The notes: generated by a model from the letters alone, not told the origin. DNA of 39,540 bases from Stentor coeruleus (GCA_001970955.1 MPUH01000697.1:1-39540); one strand, 5' to 3'; shown: positions 1 to 10,820, counted from the first letter of the stretch. Numbers and translations are program-made.

Positions 1-1663
1 ATGTAACTTCGAAGCTTTTTTCATTAAAAATCCTCAAAAAATTTGTTCCAACATAAGCTTCAACATGAATAGTGAATAAGTTAAATGGGTTTTTTGGCTA
101 TTTAGTTCTTACCTCTAACCCGATCAAACTAACTTTAAAATAAAGACCATTTATAGTAAAATTATCTGAGATAGCTTTTTGAGTATTTTCTGCTGTAGCC
201 TGTATTATATATATTCCTTCATTCATAATTATCAAATTTCCAAACACAACCTGTCCTTTTAAAGTTTCAAGACTTGTAATCCCTTCAATTTCCGCTTGAG
301 GATCAAGACTTAAAAAAACAGTGGTATTTAAGTCCAATATTTCAGTAAAAGAACAATTTTTATATATTACTACAGTAACTGAGAATTCTAAAAAGATACT
401 ATCAGGCTAAGTGGAAATTACAATTTTATTATTTGTAAAAGTTATTCTAGCACAAGGATTATAAGTTATATTCAATAATGTGCTTAATTTTCCTTGATAA
501 ACTCTTTCTGCAGAAGATGAAATTTCATAAATGCCTATTTCATCAATATATAAATCATTAAAAACTGCAATCCCAGATACTGTTGATTTAATAGTTTGTC
601 CTTTAAGGCTAGAGTAAGGAATTAGACTCAATGTAACTTCGAAGCTTTTTTCATTAAAAATCCTCAAAAAATTTGTTCCAACATAAACTTCAACATTAAT
701 TGTAAATAAATCAAATAGATTTTTTGGCTATTTAGTCCTTACCACTGAGCCAATCAAACTAATTTTCATATAAAGGCTATTTATTGTAAATTTATCTGAG
801 ACAGCTTTTTGAGTATTTTCAGTTATTGCTTGTATTTTATATTCTCCTTCAATCTCTATTATCAAATTTTCAAAGACTGCTTGTCCTTCAAAAGTTTCAC
901 GACTTAAAATTCCTTTAATTTCCTCATTAGGATCAAGACTTAAATCAACCATTGTGTTTAAATTCAATACTTCAATAAATGAACAGTTTTTATAAATAAC
1001 AACAGTAACTGAGAACTCAAAAAATATACTATCAGGCTGAGTGGGAATTACTATTATATTATTTGTAAAGTTTATCTTAGCACAAGAATTATAAGTTATA
1101 TTCAATAGTTTATTTAGATTTCCCTGATGAACTCCTTCTGCAGAAGAAACAATTTCATAAATACCTATTTCATCAATGTAAAGATCATTAAAAACTGCAA
1201 TCCCAGAAACTGTTGATTTAATAATTTGTCCTTTAAGAGTAATTTTAGGAACTAAACTCAGACTAACTTCAAAGCTTTTTTCATCAAAAATCCTCATAAA
1301 ATCCACTCCAACATAAACTTCAACATTAATAGTAAATAAATCAAATTGGTATTTTGGCTATATAGTCTTTACCTCTAAGCTAATCAAACTAACTTTCAAA
1401 TAAAGGCCATTTATTATAAATTCATTTGAAATAACTTTTTGAGTATTTTCTGCTGTAGCTTGTATTTTATATTTTCCTTCAGTTAATATTTGTAAATTAT
1501 CAAATACTGCTTTACCATCTGTAGTGCTTTTGCTTAGAATTCCTGTTATTTCACTTTTAGGATCAAGACTTAAATAAATTGTTGTTGTCGATTTATAAAT
1601 TTCAGTATATGAACAATTTTTATACATCGTTATAGTGACTGAAAATAATGAATAAGTATCAGG
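1..1663 (-). repeat. 630-bp tandem repeat inside the Ig-module gene
   Basis: The block beginning at position 1 recurs at 631 (about 55 bases nearly identical) and, more diverged, at 1261. The introns keep the same period: 98, 728 and 1358 are exactly 630 apart, and 407 and 1037 are 630 apart (1664 is 627 further). The unit holds two modules and two 15-nt introns, so 600 coding bases. It probably continues beyond the left edge. Confidence 0.9.
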
Positions 1664-3286
1664 CTAAGTAATTATTACAATGACATTATTTGTAAAATTT
1701 AATAAAGCACAATAATTGTTTATTGCTAATGGGCAATTTGTTTCATAATTACTATCACCTGTTACTAATACACTATATTGACCTGATATTTGTAAGGATA
1801 AACTCTTGAATGTAAGCAACCCATTATAAGTTAACCCTGTAAGATCATATTTAGCAACAGCAGAATTATTTAAAATCAACAAGTTAATTTGAATTGAGTC
1901 ATATTCACTTACTGTAAATTGCTTGTCAATAAAAACTTCTAAAGTTATCGTAAACATATCTCCAGGCATGATATCCTAAATAATCTTTACTGTCCTATTT
2001 AGAGTAATTTTTACATAGTCTTTTGCAACAACCCAAAAAGTTTTAGAATAATGTCCCGTTGTTCCTTGAGCCGATACATAAAAAGCATAAATTCCTTCAA
2101 TATTAATAAAAATATTATTAAATGTAACTTGTCCTAAAGAACTTGTCCCTATTAAACCATCTGCAAAATTTTCGTTAAAAGGGGTTAATGATAAATTTAC
2201 TTCAAAATTTCCCTCAATATATAAACTGGTTTCAAAGCAAATCTGTACTGTAATTGTAAAAATTTCATTAACCTCAAACTAAATAAAAATTGCCTTATCA
2301 TCAAGAATAGTTTTTAAGTAAACATCTGAAAGTACTTCATTTATATAAAACACACTTGTTGGTTTTGAAAATATATTAGAACTTACTGCTACTAACTGAT
2401 AATATCCTATAGCCATAAACGATAAACCTGAAAAAAGAGCCTCCCCAGCCAAAACCTCTCCAAATGCATACCCAAAAAGTTCATTATTTCCTATAACCAT
2501 AAGGTAAACAGTATATCCTTCATTTATTATTGTTTTCGCACTATCATAAACCTGAACTTTTATTGAAAAAATTTCATTTAAACTTATAGGCTTTATATCT
2601 ATTACCTTATTCCCCAACACATTCATAACAATATCATAATCATTCATTAAACTCACAATTACTTGAAAACTATTACTCACAATATTATCATAACCCCCAC
2701 CATAGCATTCTGCAATCATATACTTTATTCCAGGTGTTTCCATATAAATCTCAAGTTCAACTTCCTCAACAATTGAATCTGATGTAGAACTTCCATAAAC
2801 ATTTTCATATTGTGAGTCAAAAATTCTATAATTGCATGAAATTGGATCTCCTCCAATATTCCATTGTGTTAAAAGTTTAACTTTAAAAGGTTCATTAATA
2901 AGTACTGAGGTTTTGCTTAGAGTTATAGTTAAAGGGTAACAATATTGATTATCATTTCTAGTACAAATTGTTGAATATGCACTATCGATTCCTTTAGATG
3001 AAGCTACAATATGAAAAGTTCCCATACACCAGAATTTTATTATAAATTCTGCTGTTCCATCATAAGTTTGCACTTCCAAAGAGTTTTCTAAGGTTTGAGA
3101 TGGATATGAATATAAGTTGATTCGTACATCGGATATTGGATTTATAAAACCTGAAGTAGTTAAAATAGAAACTGAACCAACTGCCTCAGACTCACTCTAT
3201 GTTAAGATTACAAGATCTATGCTGGTAAAGCTTAGGTAATCTCCGAGGACTGTGGATAGTAATGAAATATACCATAAATAAAACAT
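1..3286 (-). CDS. Secreted/surface protein of repeated Ig-like modules (3' partial)
   Basis: Starts at the ATG at 3286-3284 and runs off the left edge. The N-terminus (MFYLWYISLLSTVLG) is a signal peptide. I place ten 15-nt introns at 3197-3211, 2591-2605, 2279-2293, 1976-1990, 1664-1678, 1358-1372, 1037-1051, 728-742, 407-421 and 98-112, all phase 0. After a double-module exon (3196-2606), each exon carries one ~96-102-residue beta-rich module with the pattern 'F-S/T-V-x-V-x-V-Y ... L-S-L-x-P ... G-x-A-V-F-x-N-L-x-I ... G-x-Y-x-I-x-A-x-A'. The fold resembles bacterial Ig-like or filamin-type repeats; that is inference, as I recognise no named family. The gene at 37249-39540 is a clear paralogue with introns at matching places. 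Probable role: extracellular or cell-surface structure or adhesion. Without the introns the gene appears as many short ORFs ending in TAG. Confidence 0.85.
2279..2293 (-). other. 15-nt GC-AG intron
   Basis: On the sense strand this reads GCAATTTTTATTTAG, between modules ending ...ILDDK and starting FEVNEIF. The paralogue at the right edge has GTAATTATTACTTAG at the homologous junction (38233-38247). The simplest reading is a minimal intron with a GC donor. Unspliced, it gives an in-frame TAG. An inactivating GT-to-GC change is the alternative. Confidence 0.75.
2591..2605 (-). other. 15-nt intron without an in-frame stop
   Basis: The sense strand reads GTAATAGATATAAAG between ...VLGNK and PISLNEIF. 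The paralogue has an unmistakable intron here (37921-37935, ending TATATAG, between ...NLNQ and PNAAAEIF). This copy is also 15 nt and GT...AG but ends AAG, so retention would only add VIDIK. ORF calling cannot see it. Confidence 0.65.
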
Positions 3287-3679
3287 TTTATTAGGATTTA
3301 CAAGAGAAATTTTTGTAGAAAAAATCAAAAAAATAGGTCGAAGTTAGAGGTTTTGAAATAGAAAATTAAGGAAAGTTTTAGTTAAACTGTAATAAGTTTA
3401 ATTGTCGAGATTTCATGCAAAGTGACTTTGATTAGGAAAAAGACAAATTTTTAAAAATGTGTCAAAAACATATAGGAAGATGAAGAATTAAAAGCATTAA
3501 TTGGAAATATAGAAATTAAATACTATGAAGTCATATGATATATAAATGAAAATAATGAATCTCATCAAATCAAACCTAAAAATTGGTAAAAGTTTTTTCT
3601 CTATAAACATCTCTTTTATAATATCTTTTCTAAATAATTCTACAACTTTTATATATTAAAATTAAAAAATAGTATAAAT
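3287..3679. other. Intergenic, upstream of the Ig-module gene
   Basis: This stretch lies between two minus-strand genes. The part nearest the Ig-module start is purine-rich on the plus strand, and it becomes C-rich towards 3680. I see no gene, RNA or repeat in it. Confidence 0.5.
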
Positions 3680-5812
3680 CTAACTTATTATGCAGCTACT
3701 AGCACTACAAAGTCTTGAGCATCCAACACGAGATTTATCATTCTTAGGTTGTTGAGGTATATCAATTTCTTTATAAGTTTCAATATTTGCAGTACCCATA
3801 AAGTTTTTAACAGGTTCTTCAATCATCATCTTTTCCCCATGTATTACTAAATTTTCAAAATCCTCAGAACTCTTTGACTCTACACCAAAATGTAAAATAA
3901 ACTTAATTTTATTCTCTTCATATTCATTTGTAATATAAATATCTATATATAAAATACCATCACAATCACTTAAACAGCAATCAATTTCAGCTATTATCTC
4001 TGGATGTAATTTTTCTAAACTCATATGACTTGATTTCCTTAAATGTTGAGAAATCATTATTTTATTGTGTCCATTTGGTTCAATTGATGATTTTTTTATA
4101 TAACTCGACGATAAGCTTTCATTATCTAAATTCTGACTTTCCTGCGATTTTGCAAGGGTCATAATTTTTTGGTCAAGTTCATTAAAATCCGGCCCTTCAT
4201 ACGATTTTTCAGACCCAGGCGAGTCTATTGAAGAAGTTCTTAAAGGTGATTGAGTATTACTATAAATCCCTTCTTCAGCTATATTAATAAATCTAAGCTC
4301 ATATGGATTTAAATTATCATCTGAGTCTATAGCTTCAATCATTTTAATAAGAGTATCTGTTGATTGATTTGATAAAAAAAAGTTCTCGAAATCAGATTTA
4401 CTTGCTAAATCTCCTAATAAAGTGAGTAATGCTTGTTTCAAACTTGTGAAATTTGATCTGAAAAATCTTAAACGATTATCAAGAAAATCTTCAATGATGA
4501 TTATTAAGTCACAAATTTCATCTAAATGGATTTTCCCTGAATTTGTTATATCAAAAATACTAAAAAATAAATCGATTTTCTCTTGTAATGTAGTGCTTGA
4601 TAGTATTGAAAGACCGATTTTTATTTTTTCTATTGGAAGAGTGTCATTTCCAAGTTGATCAAGGGTATTATAAACACTTAAAGCCCATGGAATACTCCAT
4701 TCCATTTCTTTTGTACATATGGATACGAATAAGTTTCTTGATATTTGCCCTTGATAAGATAAAGTATTGAGGGAATTAAAAAGCTTTTTTACGCTATCAT
4801 ACCAGAGACTTTTACCTTGGATAAGTTTTTTTGTGTTTCTTATACGGAATATTCTTTGAGTGTTTTCATTTTCTAAGTTTTCAGAGTTGGCAAGGAAGTT
4901 TTCTCTTTTAAGAACTGCATAAGTTTTTTTATTCATAGCTTTTTTTATTAGTTTTTCAATTTTAAGCTTTCCTGCTTTTCTTAAAAGTTTCGCTCTAGTT
5001 AAATTTCCAGTTATTATTAATGCATCGATGCTTATGCCGATTCCTAATAGTTTGATTTCTTTTTTCACGGTATTGTTGATGAAAGTTTCATAGTTACTGA
5101 AAAGTGTTAACGTAAATTTGATTAGAAATTCATACCCGTAATATAACAATGAGTCCCAAACTCGATATGTATCATCTACAGTTAAATGCGGAACAAATAA
5201 ACATTTTAGCCAAACTTCAACTGTCCTTTTCACAAACATAACAAATGCACTAAAATCCGTCTCTTTATTTTTCCCCCCACTGGGTGTGAAAACTGCTTTA
5301 AAATTATTAAGTATTTTCGGTCTAAGTTTTTCAGCCATCATTTCAATAACCCTCAATTCTCGATGCATGCCAATTTCCCTATCTTTATCAAGAAAAAAGT
5401 CTTCAGGGAATATTTTTTCAACAATATAACAAAAAACAACAAAAGCTTCTTGATCAACTGTAAATACAGTATGCAAAAAACCCATGATAAATGTAAATCC
5501 ATAATGATAACCAATATCTGGTCTTTTTAGGACAAACATTCCTAAATTACTAACGATTTTTTTTACCTTGTCTTCAGTTTCCATAGTTTTTATGTGTAAA
5601 CATACAGTTTTAGCTGCATCTTTTCTTATTTCACTAACAGATCTAGCAGGAATTGTTATTTGTCTAAGAGTTTTTGTTTCTCTGTAAAAAATATCACATT
5701 CTTGAATAAAGGTTGAAGGTATTAAATTGAGCCAGACTCTATGTTAATGTTACTTTTGTCTGTTACCAGAACCTGAGATTATGGGTTTTGGAGTAGTTTT
5801 GGTTAAGCTCAT
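3680..5812 (-). CDS. TBC-domain (Rab GAP-like) protein with EF-hand
   Basis: 705 residues after removing a 15-nt phase-2 intron at 5739-5753 (GTAACATTAACATAG); the start is the ATG at 5812. Residues ~50-250 match a TBC domain: GYHYGF near 96, EAFVVF, a W-D-S-L-L-Y-Y-G block and following helices. An EF-hand loop (DITNSGKIHLDE) lies at ~416-427, as in TBC1D8/9-type proteins. TBC domains stimulate GTP hydrolysis by Rab GTPases using an Arg finger (IxxDxxRT) and a Gln finger (YxQG). Here these read IRKDAAKT (57-64, Lys for Arg) and YHYG (97-100, Tyr for Gln). The GAP chemistry is therefore probably lost, leaving a Rab-binding scaffold, perhaps calcium-sensitive. The C-terminal ~200 residues are Ser-rich then beta-rich, ending in a Cys-rich tail that could be acylated. 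Confidence 0.8.
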
Positions 5813-6507
5813 TTTTTTTGTATAGGGTGGTTTTCATAGGATGGGATATGGTATTTTTAAAGATTTTGCATTTGGAAAGGAAACTGGAGGAGTTTTTGGA
5901 AAAAAATATGAAGAATAAGAGTTTTTATATGGTTGGCTTAGAGATTATTGTTAGAGATTTAGATGATGGGAATTTTAAGTTTCTTGATAGAAAGTTGGAG
6001 GAGAAGGATTTTTTTGGGTTTTGTTGTGGAATGTGATTTTTAGTGTGGACTGGTATTTAGCAGAAAAATGATTGATGTGGAATATAGAATATAGAATGTT
6101 TTTTGGAAGGGGTGTAGAGGATTTTTAGGGAAATGCATTTCTTTGAACTTATTGTATTGTGGTTGTAAATATAAGTAATTTAATATTATAAAACATATTA
6201 TATTTTCCAGCATATTCAACCAGCCACAAAAACTCCAACTCTCCACAAAATTCCAACAACTTCATGAAAAACCTAAAAAAACAAACAATAAACCTCAATC
6301 ATCCCAGATCATAAAAGCATCAAACCAAAAACCCCACCAAAAAAATCATTACAAAACCTTCCTATTACAATTAAAACTATCACTCCAAACTTATCAAAAT
6401 CTCTATCATTAATCCAACTCACAGTATTTATTTTAATAACCCCTACCTTTTTACAAAATAAATTCTAATTCTCTTCATATTACTCTTATCATAAAAGTGT
6501 TGAATAA
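5813..6507. promoter_or_regulatory. Divergent intergenic region with GC-skew switch
   Basis: Separates the minus-strand TBC gene from the plus-strand ABC transporter, so both promoters must lie here. Composition flips in the middle: 5881-5940 has 15 G and 2 C, while 6241-6300 has 1 G and 17 C. The switch falls near 6130-6180. An open frame on the plus strand (5818-6036) looks like a by-product of the purine-rich composition. Confidence 0.5.
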
Positions 6508-9500
6508 ATGGCCGAATTTCCTTATGACCGATCTTCTCTTGTTAATGATCTCTTCTTAGGTTGGGCTTTTAAACCAATATTTTATTACATAAGAAACCCT
6601 CCTAATTTTTCAAATACCTTCGAAATCCCTAATAGATTGTCAATTGCCCCAGGTCTTAAAATCCTCAGGGAAAACTGGGCAAGTGAACAAAAAAAATCCA
6701 AGCCAAAATTCCTCAATGCAGTTATGAAAACAATTGGCTTTGAGTATATTCTTTCAACCCTTTTTATTATTTTAGGCCAAGTTCAAGGACTTATTCAAGC
6801 TGTTCTTATAAACTATTTAGTTGATTATTTAATTGACCCTACAGCCCCAGTATATCAAGGTGCATTGCTGACATTAGCATTTATCATCTCAGCAATCTTA
6901 GGGTGTCTTTTTAGAGCGCATTCTTCTTATCGCATACTTTTAGTTACAGGAAGACTTAAAAGCCTTTTAACCATTTTGATATCAGAAAAAGTCTTGAAAA
7001 TTAATAATAATTACGCTGGTGACGAAAAAACCCGAGGCAAAATCCTCAACACAGTCAGCACAGACATGGAATTACTCGAACTTGCTAACATGACTGTGTT
7101 TTTTTGGTGCACTCCATTCATAATTATTTTTTCAATAATAGTCGTATCTTTTACTTTTGGTCCAGTAGGGATTATCGGTATAGGAATCTCAGTAATCCAT
7201 GTACCATTAGTCATGATTATAGGGAAAATCTCATCAAAAAGCCGATACATTGCTAATATCATAGGGGACATGAGGGTTAAAATGATTGAAAATCTTATCG
7301 AAGGTATCAAAATCATGAAACTCTATGCTTGGGAACTTCCTTTTATAGAATTTATATTTAAAAAACGTCAGGCTGAATATACACAAATGCTTAAATTTGG
7401 GAATTTAAATTCTATACTTTTAATACTTAGTGTTGCTAGTGTTGGCTTAGCTATTTTTATCACATTATGGGTTCAAGTTGCATTAGGTTATAGTTTTACT
7501 GCAGGTCAATTATTTTTGATTATAACTGTTTATTTTCTTACTCATGTGACTATTGTTTATATTAACACAGGAGCTGTAAGTACAATATTTGTATTTATCA
7601 GTATTATGGAAAGAGTACAAAGTGTATTAAATTTAAAAGAATATTCAAATAATTATGAGAAAACTTCAGATAATGTTTCAGTATGTTTGAAAGATATAAC
7701 TTTATCATGGAAAGAAGAGGCTAATGATGATAATGCTAATGCTACAAGTGAAAGGATTTTAAAAAAATCGAAAACAATTTATAGGGAATGTTTACAGAGT
7801 TTATCTGTGAAGATTGACCCTGGGGAATTAATTGTTATTGTTGGCCCGGTGGGTTCAGGAAAGAGTTCTTTACTTATGGGATTATTAGGTGAATTAAATG
7901 TGATGAGTGGAAAAATAAGCATTAATGGGACTATTGCTTTTGCTTCAGATGATCCTTGGATTATTTCTGGAAGTATAAAAGATAATATTTTAATGTGCAG
8001 GACACTTGACCCTGAGTTTTACACTGAAGTTATAAATGCTTGTGCTTTAATCAAAGATCTTGAAATATTAAATAATGGTGATGAAACTCTTGTTGGAGAT
8101 CGTGGGGCAACATTAAGTGGAGGCCAAAGAGCTCGTTTAAGTCTTGCTCGTACAGTTTATTCTAATTCTGATATTGTTTTATTAGATGATCCACTTAGTG
8201 CAGTTGACCCAGAAGTTGCTAATCATATATTTACTCATTGTATAAAAGGTCTTCTTAAAGGTAAAACAGTAATTCTTGTTACTCATCAAGTTCAATTTAT
8301 TTCTCAAGCTGATAAAATCATGGTTCTTGATGCTGGGAATTGTGTATTTTATGGGAGCTATAGGAAACTTAAAAAAAGAGAAGAAATTAAGAGTATTTTA
8401 GGAGACTTCGCATTTCAGAAAGGGAAAAAAGTTAAAAAAAATGTTGTTAAGGAAGTCAAAAAGGAAGAAAGCAATGAAAAAGTTGCTGTAGAGGAAGAAG
8501 AAATCACTGAAGGTAATGTAAAATTTAAATCATACTGGAGATATCATATGTACGGATACAAACACACAGTCTTTATAATACTTACATGTATCATAATAGC
8601 AATCAGTCACATAATTTACCAATCAGAATTTTACTGGACAGCTCTCTGGTCTAATTCTACCTCTCAAGATTCAAATTACTATATTGGCACAATGGGTATT
8701 TTAGTCCTCCTAACCTTTATTTTCTTATCAATCCGAATTTTCATCTTAGTCGCAATACCATTAAAATCTAATCTTGTCTTACACAATGAAGCCTTAAAAA
8801 GTGTAGCTTTAACCGACTCAGTTTTTTTCGATAAAAACCCAACAGGTCGTATAATAAACCGATTTTCTAAAGATATTGGAGCTATAGATGGTCCTTTACA
8901 ATTATACCTTTATGAATCTTTATCTACAACAATATATATTTTATCAAATCTTATAGTAACAATATCAATAGCACCTTATATACTAGCTATGATTCCTTTT
9001 TGGGGTATTTGTTTAGGTTTATTATTCAAATATGTATCCCCAATAATCATATCATTAAGAAAACTAGAACTTGTGGCAAGAGGGCCTTTATTAACAACAA
9101 TCACTTCATCATTAAATGGCCTTTCAACAATAAGAAGTTTAAAAATACAAGAAAAATTCATTAAAGATATAGCAAAATATACAGAAAATCATTATAGAAC
9201 CTATGCTACTTTTCACACATTTTTACGTTTTAATCAACTTTATGCAGATCTTGGAAGTACATTAATAGTAGCATTAAATGTTATAGTAATAGTAGCAACA
9301 AAAGGATATATTCAGCCATCTTTAGCTGCTTATAGTTTATCATCTTGTACAGGGTTATTAGGGTTGACTTCTATATGGTCTAAAAATCTTTTAGAAATGA
9401 GTAGTTCAATGTCTTCAACTCAAAGATTATTAGAATATGCTGATATTCCAAGAGAAGGGGAGTTCGAAACAGGTACTGGTTTCCAAGTGACAAAAGGGAA

Positions 9501-10269
9501 AATCTATTTCGATAATGTTTATATGAAATACAGACCAAACTTACCATATTCATTAGCTGGACTTACTTTTACTGTTAAAGCTGGGCATAAAGTTGGGGTT
9601 ATCGGAAGAACAGGTGCTGGTAAATCATCTGTACTTCAAGTTTTATTTAGATTGACTAATCCTGAAAAAGGTACTATTTATATTGATGGATTTGATTATA
9701 TGAATCTTGGATTACATGATTTGAGAAAACAAATGTCTGTTATTCCTCAATCAGCAGTATTATTTTCTGCATCATTAAGAGATAATTTAGATCCATTTCA
9801 TGATTATACTGATGAAGAAATATTAAAAGTTCTTGATGAAGTACAGCTTAAAGAGATTATTTTAGAATATGAAGAAGGGCTTAATGTTGAGATTAGAGGG
9901 GAAGGGCTTAGTTTGTCTGCAGGTCAAAAACAGTTGTTGTGTCTTGCAAGGGCGATATTAAGGAAAAATAAAATTATTATGATGGATGAAGCGACGGCTA
10001 ATGTTGATAATGAGACTGATAGGATTATGCAAAAAACAGTTAAAACTAAGTTTGATGATTGTACGTTGATAGTAATTGCCCATAGGATTAGAACTATTAT
10101 TGAAAGTGATAGGATTTTAGTAATGGATAGAGGCATTTGCAAAGAATATGGAAGACCTAAAAAATTGTATGATCAAGAAGACTCGTTATTTAAGCATATG
10201 GTTGAGCAGACTGGGCCTGAGGAAAGTGCATATCTTATAAGTAAATTGAGTCTGAGTACTTTGGAATAA
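6508..10269 (+). CDS. ABC transporter, ABCC/MRP type, full-length
   Basis: 1253 residues, no intron needed, start ATGGCC. The order is TMD1-NBD1-TMD2-NBD2 without an extra N-terminal TMD0. NBD1 has Walker A GPVGSGKSS (446-454), signature LSGGQR (536-541) and Walker B DIVLLDD (555-561). NBD2 has Walker A GRTGAGKSS (1033-1041), signature LSAGQ (1136-1140), Walker B KIIMMDE (1155-1161) and an H-loop in IVIAHR. NBD1 carries D-D at the end of Walker B where the catalytic Glu usually sits, the asymmetry typical of ABCC proteins, so site 1 is probably degenerate and NBD2 provides the main hydrolysis. A charged Lys/Glu linker follows NBD1 (~635-670). Family function: ATP-driven export of amphipathic anions or conjugates across the plasma membrane or a vacuolar membrane. 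The substrate cannot be told from sequence. Confidence 0.95.
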   Translation: MAEFPYDRSSLVNDLFLGWAFKPIFYYIRNPPNFSNTFEIPNRLSIAPGLKILRENWASEQKKSKPKFLNAVMKTIGFEYILSTLFIILGQVQGLIQAVLINYLVDYLIDPTAPVYQGALLTLAFIISAILGCLFRAHSSYRILLVTGRLKSLLTILISEKVLKINNNYAGDEKTRGKILNTVSTDMELLELANMTVFFWCTPFIIIFSIIVVSFTFGPVGIIGIGISVIHVPLVMIIGKISSKSRYIANIIGDMRVKMIENLIEGIKIMKLYAWELPFIEFIFKKRQAEYTQMLKFGNLNSILLILSVASVGLAIFITLWVQVALGYSFTAGQLFLIITVYFLTHVTIVYINTGAVSTIFVFISIMERVQSVLNLKEYSNNYEKTSDNVSVCLKDITLSWKEEANDDNANATSERILKKSKTIYRECLQSLSVKIDPGELIVIVGPVGSGKSSLLMGLLGELNVMSGKISINGTIAFASDDPWIISGSIKDNILMCRTLDPEFYTEVINACALIKDLEILNNGDETLVGDRGATLSGGQRARLSLARTVYSNSDIVLLDDPLSAVDPEVANHIFTHCIKGLLKGKTVILVTHQVQFISQADKIMVLDAGNCVFYGSYRKLKKREEIKSILGDFAFQKGKKVKKNVVKEVKKEESNEKVAVEEEEITEGNVKFKSYWRYHMYGYKHTVFIILTCIIIAISHIIYQSEFYWTALWSNSTSQDSNYYIGTMGILVLLTFIFLSIRIFILVAIPLKSNLVLHNEALKSVALTDSVFFDKNPTGRIINRFSKDIGAIDGPLQLYLYESLSTTIYILSNLIVTISIAPYILAMIPFWGICLGLLFKYVSPIIISLRKLELVARGPLLTTITSSLNGLSTIRSLKIQEKFIKDIAKYTENHYRTYATFHTFLRFNQLYADLGSTLIVALNVIVIVATKGYIQPSLAAYSLSSCTGLLGLTSIWSKNLLEMSSSMSSTQRLLEYADIPREGEFETGTGFQVTKGKIYFDNVYMKYRPNLPYSLAGLTFTVKAGHKVGVIGRTGAGKSSVLQVLFRLTNPEKGTIYIDGFDYMNLGLHDLRKQMSVIPQSAVLFSASLRDNLDPFHDYTDEEILKVLDEVQLKEIILEYEEGLNVEIRGEGLSLSAGQKQLLCLARAILRKNKIIMMDEATANVDNETDRIMQKTVKTKFDDCTLIVIAHRIRTIIESDRILVMDRGICKEYGRPKKLYDQEDSLFKHMVEQTGPEESAYLISKLSLSTLE

Positions 10270-10432
10270 ATTTTATAGTTAGAGATATTATAATAAAGAT
10301 TATTATTCAGTTAAATATTAGCTTTTAGATGATTGGTTGATAGTAGATTTTTATAGAAAAATAAGCTAGAAATAAAGTAATTTTTGGATGATAAGGTAGA
10401 TAATTTATTTATAGGAAATTTTATATATATAA

Positions 10433-10576
10433 ATGCCTGAATTTAGAACAACTCCTCGAAACCCTTTCTGGAAAAGGTATTACTTTAGGAAAAGATTACC
10501 ATGGAGAGTTTCAAGATTTAGTGTTTTTGTGTCTGTGTCAACTTTTGCTTATTATTGGCATAGGAGCGAGTTGTAA
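10433..10576 (+). CDS. Small single-span membrane protein (47 aa)
   Basis: A 47-codon frame from ATG 10433 to TAA 10574-10576. It is short but looks real: codon use and composition match coding DNA, it starts 163 bp after the ABC transporter stop, and the 3' flank turns non-coding at once. The N-terminal half is very basic and aromatic (RNPFWKRYYFRKRLPWR), followed by a hydrophobic stretch (VSRFSVFVSVSTFAYYW) and a short tail. This pattern is typical of small mitochondrial inner-membrane subunits of respiratory or import complexes. No family is recognised and the mitochondrial assignment is a guess. Confidence 0.6.
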   Translation: MPEFRTTPRNPFWKRYYFRKRLPWRVSRFSVFVSVSTFAYYWHRSEL

Positions 10577-10820
10577 ACACATACTCATAATATCAATAAA
10601 AAAAACTATAATCCTAAACTAACTATACAAAAACTTTCTCTAATAGCATAATCATATCCCACATCTATCATCCATCACCCGCTCACATTAAAATCATCAC
10701 AAAATTCACCACTCCCAATCCCAAAAAAAAAAACACTTTTTTTTCACCCCAACAAACAATTTCTAACACCCTAACACCCATTCTTCCTTAACTACCCAAA
10801 AAATCACTAAATCATTCTAT

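Noticed and set aside
5818..6036. 72-codon open frame on the plus strand
   Set aside because: It lies in the G-rich, C-poor flank upstream of the TBC gene, where stops are rare by composition; no family, no domain, non-ATG beginning.
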